Shown piece after piece: positions 58,573 through 64,000 of a stretch of DNA of 64,000 nucleotides. How positions within the stretch are numbered: position 1 is the first letter of the stretch; every line of letters begins with the position of its first letter. A model generated the notes under the pieces. The model worked only from the letters and a program-made list of their open reading frames with translations, had not been told where the DNA came from and made no database searches. A program made the position numbers and the translations under genes. The stretch covers positions 682,001 to 746,000 of the forward strand of contig NZ_CP019067.1 in the NCBI RefSeq assembly GCF_001989615.1. The letters are read 5' to 3'. Origin of the DNA: Halorientalis sp. IM1011 (GTDB taxonomy: Archaea > Halobacteriota > Halobacteria > Halobacteriales > Haloarculaceae).

Positions 58573-59382
58573 ATGGAGCCCGTCCACCCCGAATTCGCGC
58601 CCGACGCGAGTCTCGACCGCGACGAGATGGAAGCCCTCCAGCGCGAAATCGCCGAGAGAGCAGTCTTCAGGGACGACTTCGAGTTCGATTCGGAGCGAGT
58701 CTGGCCCGTCAGCGAGAGCGGCCAGCGGGAACTGGGTGATACCGCCGGCGGGGACTCAGACGCCGGCGATTCGCCGGTCGTCGTCGGCGTCGATCAGGCC
58801 TTTCTCGACGACGAGCGCGCGGTGTCAGCGCTGGTCGCCCTGCGGGACGGCGAGGTGATCGAGCGCGCCCACGCTGTCGCGCCGACCGAGATCCCGTACA
58901 TCCCCGGCCTGCTGTCCTTCCGCGAGGGCGGCGCGATCCTGTCGGGGTTCCGTGAGCTCTCGGTCGAACCCGACCTCGCCGTCTTCGACGGGAGCGGCCG
59001 CATCCACTTCCGCGAGGCGGGGATCGCGACGCACGTCGGCGTGATGCTCGATCTGCCGAGCATCGGCGTGGCGAAGAACCTGCTCTGTGGCCGGCCCGCC
59101 GCGTCGACCGACGGACTGGTCGAGGGCGAGCGGGTGGCAATCGAGGCCGACGGCGACGTGACCGCGCCCGACGGGACGGTGATCGGCTACGCCGTCCAGT
59201 CGCGGCAGTACGACTCGCCGAACCGCTACATCAACCCGCTGATCGTCAGTCCGGGGCACCGCGTGAGCGCCGCGACGGCCGCCGATCTGACCCTCTCGTG
59301 TTCGGCCGGCTACAAGCTCCCGGAACCGACGCGGCTGGCCGACAAATACGCCGACGATCTGAAATCGGAGATCGGGGACTGA
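58573..59382 (+). CDS. nfi: Endonuclease V
   Basis: A 269-residue enzyme with VVVGVDQAFLDD (catalytic Asp74), YIPGLLSFREG and VFDGSGRIHFREAGIATHVGVML. This is the pattern of EndoV, which nicks DNA (or RNA) next to deaminated bases such as inosine. The usual HPR triplet is HFR here. The acidic insertion between codons 50 and 68 (ELGDTAGGDSDAGDS) lengthens the N-terminal part relative to bacterial EndoV. It is tightly linked to the rhomboid gene (gap of three bases). Confidence 0.93.
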   Translation: MEPVHPEFAPDASLDRDEMEALQREIAERAVFRDDFEFDSERVWPVSESGQRELGDTAGGDSDAGDSPVVVGVDQAFLDDERAVSALVALRDGEVIERAHAVAPTEIPYIPGLLSFREGGAILSGFRELSVEPDLAVFDGSGRIHFREAGIATHVGVMLDLPSIGVAKNLLCGRPAASTDGLVEGERVAIEADGDVTAPDGTVIGYAVQSRQYDSPNRYINPLIVSPGHRVSAATAADLTLSCSAGYKLPEPTRLADKYADDLKSEIGD

Positions 59383-59396
59383 GAAGGACGGGCTGC

Positions 59397-60182
59397 TTAC
59401 TGCTCGCGCTCGCGAACGTGCGGTTCCGGCATCAGCTCCTCGAAGGGCTGGTCGTCGATCCACTCACAGAGTTGCACCAGCTGGTCGCTGGCGGCCTCGA
59501 ACAGTTCTGCTCCCTTCTCGGGGGTGGCGTCGGTCTGGTCGCCGAGCACGCCGTTGCCGGTGTTGTCCGCGGCGTCGTAGAAGGTGCGCGCGCCGTGTTT
59601 CATCGTCCCGGCCTCGTCGACGCTCGGGACGCCGCCGTCGCGGGCGTCTTCGAGGCGGTCGTCGTGGACGAGTTCGTTCGCGATGTGCATGATCATCGCG
59701 GTCTCCTTGGGGCCGCCGTGGGGGCCGTTCTGTGCGAACAGGTCGTCGACGAGGTCGGGGATGGACTCGTCCCACATCCACTCGACGGCGAAGGCGGTCT
59801 CGGTCTCGTGGAGGCGGCGGCCGACCTCCTGGAGGTGCTGGACGTTGCCGCCGTGGGCGTTGACGTAGACGATGCGGTCGATGCCCTGGTAGGTGAGGTT
59901 CCGGGAGAAGCTCTCGACGTAGTCACGGAAGACGGGTGCGTCGACCCACATCGTGCCGTGGAACTGGCGGTGGTGGGGCGAGACGCCGACGTTGATCGTC
60001 GGGGTACAGAGGTAACCGGTCCGGTCGGCGACCTCGCGGGCCAGCGCCTCGGCGATCATGTGGTCGGTCCCCTCGGGGAGGTGGGGGCCGTGCTGTTCGG
60101 TCGAGCCGAGGGGAACGATGGCCAGCGACTCTTCCTCGAAGTACGTGCCCAGATCGGGCCACGCCTCGTCTGCGAGATACAT
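59397..60182 (-). CDS. Creatininase family amidohydrolase
   Basis: A 261-residue protein: LAIVPLGSTEQHGPHLPEGTD (metal-binding Glu and His), NVGVSPHHRQFHGTM, IVYVNAHGGNVQHLQ and a HGGPKETAMIMH segment with another metal ligand. This is the creatininase/mycofactocin-MftE fold, which hydrolyses amide bonds with Zn or Mn. The role is unknown; members include creatininase and formamide hydrolases of riboflavin/F420 synthesis (ArfB type). The ATG at 60182 (MYLADEAWPDLGTYF) is taken, since the open frame upstream lacks homology. Confidence 0.88.
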   Translation of the reverse strand: MYLADEAWPDLGTYFEEESLAIVPLGSTEQHGPHLPEGTDHMIAEALAREVADRTGYLCTPTINVGVSPHHRQFHGTMWVDAPVFRDYVESFSRNLTYQGIDRIVYVNAHGGNVQHLQEVGRRLHETETAFAVEWMWDESIPDLVDDLFAQNGPHGGPKETAMIMHIANELVHDDRLEDARDGGVPSVDEAGTMKHGARTFYDAADNTGNGVLGDQTDATPEKGAELFEAASDQLVQLCEWIDDQPFEELMPEPHVREREQ

Positions 60183-60309
60183 TCGGTGGGTTTCAGGAGT
60201 CCAGAACCCAATAGCCTGCCCATTCCGGTCGAGCAGCCGGCGGGGTGACCGGCGAGTGATCCGTTGGAAATACTGGCAATTTAACAGCGACCCGGGCGAG
60301 GCGACGGGT

Positions 60310-61137
60310 ATGGAAGACAAGACGGTGCTGATCACGGGGGCGTCGTCCGGCATCGGTCGCGCGACGGCACAGGCGTTCAACGACGAGGGATGGACGGTCT
60401 ACGCCACTGCGCGGGACACTGACGACATCGAAGATCTCGCCGACGCCGGGTGTGAGACACAGGAACTCGACGTGACCGAGGCCGAACACGTCGAGGCGGC
60501 CGTCGAACGCGTCATCGAGGACGAGGGGCGACTCGACTGTCTCGTCAACAACGCCGGCTACGCGCAGTTCGGGCCGCTGGAGGACGTACCGACCGAGCGC
60601 GTCCACGACCAGTTCGACGTCAACGTCTACGGTCCGCACCGGCTGATCCGCGAGGCCCTGCCCCACATGCGCGAGCAGGGCGAGGGGACCATCGTCAACG
60701 TCTCCTCGGTGGCGGGCCGCCTCGCCACGCCGGGGATGGGCGTCTACAACGGCTCGAAGTTCGCGCTCGAAGGGCTGACCGACGCGCTCCGAGGTGAGAT
60801 CGAGGAGTACGGGATCGACGCGGTCCTCGTCGAACCCGGGCCGGTCGACACGAACTTCGACGACCGCGCGGACGAGGAGCTGGAGGACGGTACCAAGCGC
60901 TCGGGGGCCTACGAGTCGCTCTACGTGTTCTACGAGGAGGGCCAGACCTTCGGCGGCGCGAGCGCCCTGTCGGTCCCGCCGACGGACGTCTCCGAGACGA
61001 TCCTCGAAGCAGCCTGCTCGCCCGACCCCGATCCGCGCTACCCGGTCGGCCAGGTCGCGAAATACGGCCTGCTCGCCCGGTTCGTCCCCGACCGCATCCG
61101 CGACCGGCTCTACGGACTGGCGAGCAAACTGGCGTGA
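60310..61137 (+). CDS. Short-chain dehydrogenase/reductase
   Basis: A 275-residue SDR: TGASSGIG (9-16) for NAD(P) binding, NNAG, the catalytic Ser in NVSSVAG and YNGSK with Tyr and Lys, plus GPVDTNF. It is of the classical type. A longer C-terminal part (TFGGASALSVPPTDVSETILEAACS and on) is as in retinol-dehydrogenase-like members. It oxidises or reduces an alcohol/ketone. Its stop overlaps the GTG start of the next gene (GTGA at 61134-61137), so it is coupled to the glycerate kinase. Confidence 0.92.
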   Translation: MEDKTVLITGASSGIGRATAQAFNDEGWTVYATARDTDDIEDLADAGCETQELDVTEAEHVEAAVERVIEDEGRLDCLVNNAGYAQFGPLEDVPTERVHDQFDVNVYGPHRLIREALPHMREQGEGTIVNVSSVAGRLATPGMGVYNGSKFALEGLTDALRGEIEEYGIDAVLVEPGPVDTNFDDRADEELEDGTKRSGAYESLYVFYEEGQTFGGASALSVPPTDVSETILEAACSPDPDPRYPVGQVAKYGLLARFVPDRIRDRLYGLASKLA

Positions 61138-62462
61138 TCGACGCCCGCGACGATCTCGCCCGGACCCCCGCCCACGACCTCGCGCTGTCCTGCGTCGAGG
61201 CGGGGATCGGCGCAGCGCATCCGGAGCGGGTCGTCCGCGACCGCGTCGACGTGGCGGGCGAGCAATTGCGGATCGCCGACGAGGTTATCGACCTCGACGG
61301 GTTCGACGAGGTGGTCGTCCTCGGCGGCGGGAAGGCCGCGGCACACGCTGCGGTTGCGCTCGAAGCCGTCCTCGGCGACCGCCTCGACGGCGGCGTGGTG
61401 GTCACCGACGACCCCGTCGAGACGGAACGCGTCACCGTCCGCGAGGGCGACCATCCGGTTCCGAGCGGACGCGGCGTCGAGAGTGCGCGAGCGGTCCAGG
61501 AGGCTGCCGAAGACGCCGACGACGACACGCTCGTGCTGGCGGTTCTGACCGGCGGCGGGAGCGCACTGTTGCCCGCGCCGGCCGAGGGGCTCGAACTCTC
61601 GGATCTGCAGTCCGTGACCGAGTCGTTGCTGGCGGCTGGCGCACCAATCGAGGCGGTCAACGCCGTCCGGAAGCACTGCTCGGCGATCAAGGGTGGCCAG
61701 CTGGCGCGGGCGGCCGCGCCGGTGACGATCGTCACGCTGCTGTTCTCGGACGTGGTCGGCGACGATCCGGCGGTGATCGCTAGCGGCCCGACCGTGCCGG
61801 ACCCGACGACGTTCGCCGACGCTCGGCGGACCCTCGACGAGTTCGACATCGACGCGCCCGAAGCAGTCCGCGAGCGGATCGAGCGCGGCGCGGACGGCGA
61901 GGTCGAGGAGACGCCGGACGCCGACCATCCGGTCTTCGAGCGGACGAGTACACACGTCCTCGCGAACGGGCGGACGGCCATCGACGCGGCCCGCGACGTG
62001 GCCGCCGACGCCGGGTTCACCCCACTGGTGCTCGCCGCGGGCATCGAGGGGGAAGCCCGCGAGGTAGCGAAGACCCACGCGGCGGTGGCCCGGGAGATTC
62101 GCGAGACCGGGAATCCCGTCGAGCCGCCCGCGGTCGTCCTCTCGGGCGGGGAGACGACGGTGACAGTCGAGGGCGACGGGCGGGGCGGACCCAACTGCGA
62201 GTTCGCGCTGAGTGCGGCCCGCTCGCTCCCCTCCAGTACTGTTCTCGCCGCGGTCGACACGGACGGCCGGGACGGAGCCAGCGGCGCGGCGGGCGCGCTG
62301 GTCGACGCCGAGACGGTCGACGACGACGCGGCTTCGGGGCGAGCACTTTCGGACAACGACGCGGCGACGTACCTCGACGAGCAGGACGCCCTGCTCCGGA
62401 CGGGACCGACGGGAACGAACGTCAACGACCTGCACGTGCTGATCGTCAGCGACGAGGAGTGA
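61134..62462 (+). CDS. Glycerate 2-kinase (GckA/TtuD family)
   Basis: A 442-residue kinase of the MOFRL/GckA family: GFDEVVVLGGGKAAAHAAVALEAVLGDRL, VTDDPVE, EGDHPVPSGRGVESARAV, LAVLTGGGSALLPAPAEG and the C-terminal MOFRL domain with VVLSGGETTVTVEGDGRGGPNCEFAL. These are hallmarks of glycerate kinase type 2, which phosphorylates glycerate with ATP. The start is GTG, overlapping the stop of the SDR gene, so the dehydrogenase may supply glycerate or act on a related hydroxyacid. The product would enter central metabolism. Confidence 0.92.
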   Translation: MIDARDDLARTPAHDLALSCVEAGIGAAHPERVVRDRVDVAGEQLRIADEVIDLDGFDEVVVLGGGKAAAHAAVALEAVLGDRLDGGVVVTDDPVETERVTVREGDHPVPSGRGVESARAVQEAAEDADDDTLVLAVLTGGGSALLPAPAEGLELSDLQSVTESLLAAGAPIEAVNAVRKHCSAIKGGQLARAAAPVTIVTLLFSDVVGDDPAVIASGPTVPDPTTFADARRTLDEFDIDAPEAVRERIERGADGEVEETPDADHPVFERTSTHVLANGRTAIDAARDVAADAGFTPLVLAAGIEGEAREVAKTHAAVAREIRETGNPVEPPAVVLSGGETTVTVEGDGRGGPNCEFALSAARSLPSSTVLAAVDTDGRDGASGAAGALVDAETVDDDAASGRALSDNDAATYLDEQDALLRTGPTGTNVNDLHVLIVSDEE

Positions 62463-62519
62463 GCGGAGCGCGGAGCGGGTTTCGGGCGACTTTTCCCGGA
62501 CCGAGGCCAAGGTCGGCGT

Positions 62520-62696
62520 ATGGACGTCGACTTACCCGAGATCTTGCTCGCGGTTCACGTTCTCGTGGGGATGGTGTTCGTCGGGCTGGGGATCCAGAAC
62601 TTCGTCGGCGGCCGTCAGGTCGGCCTCGTGTTGAACGGCCTGCTCGGCCTGCTGATCATCGGGATGGGCGTCGGAATCCAGCAACTGCTCGACTAG
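62520..62696 (+). CDS. 58-residue membrane protein
   Basis: A short gene starting MDVDLPEILLAVHVLVGMVF and ending GMGVGIQQLLD, with two hydrophobic segments (about 8-26 and 36-53) linked by QNFVGGRQVGL. Its size and halophile-typical acidic N-terminus are like small haloarchaeal membrane proteins of unknown function. It is convergent with the Get3/ArsA-like gene and overlaps it by four bases at the stop codons (62693-62696). Confidence 0.6.
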   Translation: MDVDLPEILLAVHVLVGMVFVGLGIQNFVGGRQVGLVLNGLLGLLIIGMGVGIQQLLD

Positions 62697-63838
62697 TCGA
62701 GACAGGCCGCGACGACCCGCAACAGGTTCTCTCCGCGCACTTCGTCGGCGAACAGCGGGACGCGTTTCACGTCGTGGCCCCGGAACAGGTCCTGTGCTTC
62801 CTTGAGCGCTTGCTGTTGAACCTGCCACCGGCGCTGGCAGAACTCACAGTCGTCCAGATCCGGGGAGACGAACCAGTCGCCCTCCACGTCCGCCACGTCG
62901 GTCAGGTCCTGCATGACGCGGTTGACGACGACGGTCTCGACGGGCACGCCGAAGGAGTCCAGTCGGTCGAGCAACCGCTGGGATTCCATCACGCTCAGCC
63001 CCTCTGGTACCATCACGATCCGGAAGTCCGTCTTCGCCGGGTCGCGCAATACGGCCCGAAGCCGCTCGATGCGCTCGCGCAGCACCTCCAGGTCCTCCAC
63101 GTCCGCGCCCTGATCACCGTCACCGCCGCCGAACGGCAGCGAGTCGAAGAGGCCGCTCAGCCGCTGGCGGAGTTTCAGCAACCGGCCCATCATCGAGTCG
63201 AGCAGTTCCGGGAGTTCGAGCAAGCGAAGGGTGTGGCCCGTCGGCGCGGTGTCGACGATCACCCGGTCGAAGCGCTCGTCGTCCATGTACTCGAGCAGGA
63301 GTCGCATCGCGGCCGCCTCGTCCATCCCGGGCATCGGCCCTGCCAGGGGGTCCGCGGCCGCGGCGTCGTCGTCGGCTCCGGGATCGGTCCCCGACCCGGT
63401 ACCGGCAGCGCCCGCACCGGTGCCGCCGGCCTGTCCAGCACCGCCGGGCTGTGCGCCCTGCCCGCCCATCGGGCCGCCACCGCCGAGTAGCTGGCCGAGC
63501 CCGCCCATGCCGCCGAGGCCGCCCTCGGCGTCGAAGGGGCCGTCGCCGACCGCCTCTTCGGGGTCGATCTCGGCGGCGTAGAGGGGGATATCCTCCCGGA
63601 TGCGCTCGGGTTCCGCCGGAATCGTCGTTTCGAGGGTGTCCGACAGCGAGTGGGCGGGGTCGGTCGAGACGACGAGCGTGGCGGTGCCGTCGCGGGCGCT
63701 GGCCAGCGCGGTCGCGGCCGCCATCGTCGTCTTGCCGACGCCGCCTTTCCCGCCGTAGAGGACGTACTCGGCCGCGTCGACGCCTGTCGGGACGGCCGCC
63801 TCGTCGATCTCCTCGACGGCCTCGACCTCGAGATCCAT
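62693..63838 (-). CDS. Get3/ArsA-type ATPase
   Basis: A 381-residue P-loop ATPase of the deviant Walker A class: GGKGGVGKTT (29-38) and the switch I region VVSTDPAHSLSDTLE, then VDTAPTGHTLRLLELPELLD. A CxxC pair (DDCEFCQRR) is like that of Get3. A Gly/Met/Pro-rich stretch of about 65 residues (107-170) occupies the place of the substrate-binding helical subdomain. The eukaryotic homologue delivers tail-anchored proteins; ArsA drives arsenite export. No ArsB is nearby, so a Get3-like targeting role is more likely. The ATG at 63838 (MDLEVEAVEEIDEAA) is used. Confidence 0.88.
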   Translation of the reverse strand: MDLEVEAVEEIDEAAVPTGVDAAEYVLYGGKGGVGKTTMAAATALASARDGTATLVVSTDPAHSLSDTLETTIPAEPERIREDIPLYAAEIDPEEAVGDGPFDAEGGLGGMGGLGQLLGGGGPMGGQGAQPGGAGQAGGTGAGAAGTGSGTDPGADDDAAAADPLAGPMPGMDEAAAMRLLLEYMDDERFDRVIVDTAPTGHTLRLLELPELLDSMMGRLLKLRQRLSGLFDSLPFGGGDGDQGADVEDLEVLRERIERLRAVLRDPAKTDFRIVMVPEGLSVMESQRLLDRLDSFGVPVETVVVNRVMQDLTDVADVEGDWFVSPDLDDCEFCQRRWQVQQQALKEAQDLFRGHDVKRVPLFADEVRGENLLRVVAACLD

Positions 63839-63928
63839 ATCTACGGGTTCGTCGCGGGACTTGTGTACCCGTCGGTCCACCGACGCCCTCCCCGTGGATA
63901 CTTCGCACTCACACTCCTAGGATCGGCC

Positions 63929-64000
63929 ATGACCGCTCGAACAGGGACGCTCCCCGCGGACACGCACGTCGGTCGTGTGACGCTCGCAGTCGGCGACCTC
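63929..64000 (+). CDS. VOC superfamily protein, 3' end outside window
   Basis: Only the first 24 codons are visible: MTARTGTLPADTHVGRVTLAVGDL. The segment THVGRVTLAVGDL, with a likely metal-binding His, is the start of a VOC (glyoxalase/dioxygenase-like) domain, as in haloarchaeal catechol-2,3-dioxygenase-type proteins. The ATG at 63929 follows the divergent Get3-like gene by 90 bases. The function cannot be told from this part. Confidence 0.65.
   Translation, partial: MTARTGTLPADTHVGRVTLAVGDL

Overview
The window is GC-rich chromosomal DNA from a haloarchaeon (class Halobacteria). Signs are very acidic proteins (DnaK, GrpE, many Asp/Glu-rich tails), twin-arginine lipoproteins, Bat-type and HalX-type regulators, an archaeal pilin, geranylgeranyl reductase, an archaeal XPB/Bax1 pair, and many genes that appear leaderless, with an AT-rich TATA-like box about 25-35 bases upstream of the start codon. 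Base composition and gene style are fairly even, apart from an IS605-type insertion near 51.2-52.8 kb. No rRNA, tRNA or CRISPR array was seen.

Layout. 1-7.8 kb: the end of a membrane histidine kinase, an acetyltransferase, and a complete branched-chain-amino-acid-type ABC importer split into two divergent arms (livHGF on minus, binding protein plus livM on plus), followed by a Bat-type HTH regulator. 7.9-14.4 kb: a conserved haloarchaeal protein whose start codon overlaps a DtxR-like palindrome, two degenerate signalling proteins (a three-PAS sensor without a kinase core and a HalX/zinc-ribbon protein with a dead receiver), an acetyl-CoA-synthetase-type ligase and a stand-alone ligase-like fragment protein. 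14.6-19.1 kb: the grpE-dnaK-dnaJ chaperone set with a small membrane protein between dnaK and dnaJ. 19.2-27.8 kb: XPB helicase and Bax1 nuclease with a lipoprotein gene between them on the other strand, a VOC protein, a PP-loop (CysH/CysD-like) enzyme with a shrunken degenerate paralogue, and a large lipoprotein.

27.8-35.7 kb: a surface-polysaccharide locus (flippase, two GT2 transferases, a GH26-like secreted hydrolase, a zinc-ribbon protein and a membrane-embedded processive GT2 synthase). It is bounded on the right by an intact haloarchaeal gene and on the left by a frameshifted 3' fragment of a homologous gene on the same strand, which suggests an island. 35.9-46.9 kb: thioredoxin-reductase-like flavoprotein, amidase, an R2lox-type oxidase, an ABC-2 exporter behind a repeat-containing surface protein, a fatty-acyl-CoA ligase, a 2Fe-2S ferredoxin and a geranylgeranyl reductase.

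47-64 kb: a pilin, an M20 amidohydrolase, a second uS10-like protein, a Nudix hydrolase, a tnpB insertion abutting the stop codon of a 41-residue zinc-ribbon gene, enoyl-CoA hydratase, a nucleic-acid repair neighbourhood (Mut7-C protein, PolX, rhomboid, endonuclease V), creatininase-family protein, an SDR overlapping a glycerate kinase, a Get3/ArsA-type ATPase, and the start of a second VOC protein cut by the window edge. Function calls rest on motifs and family memory only; no database search was possible.
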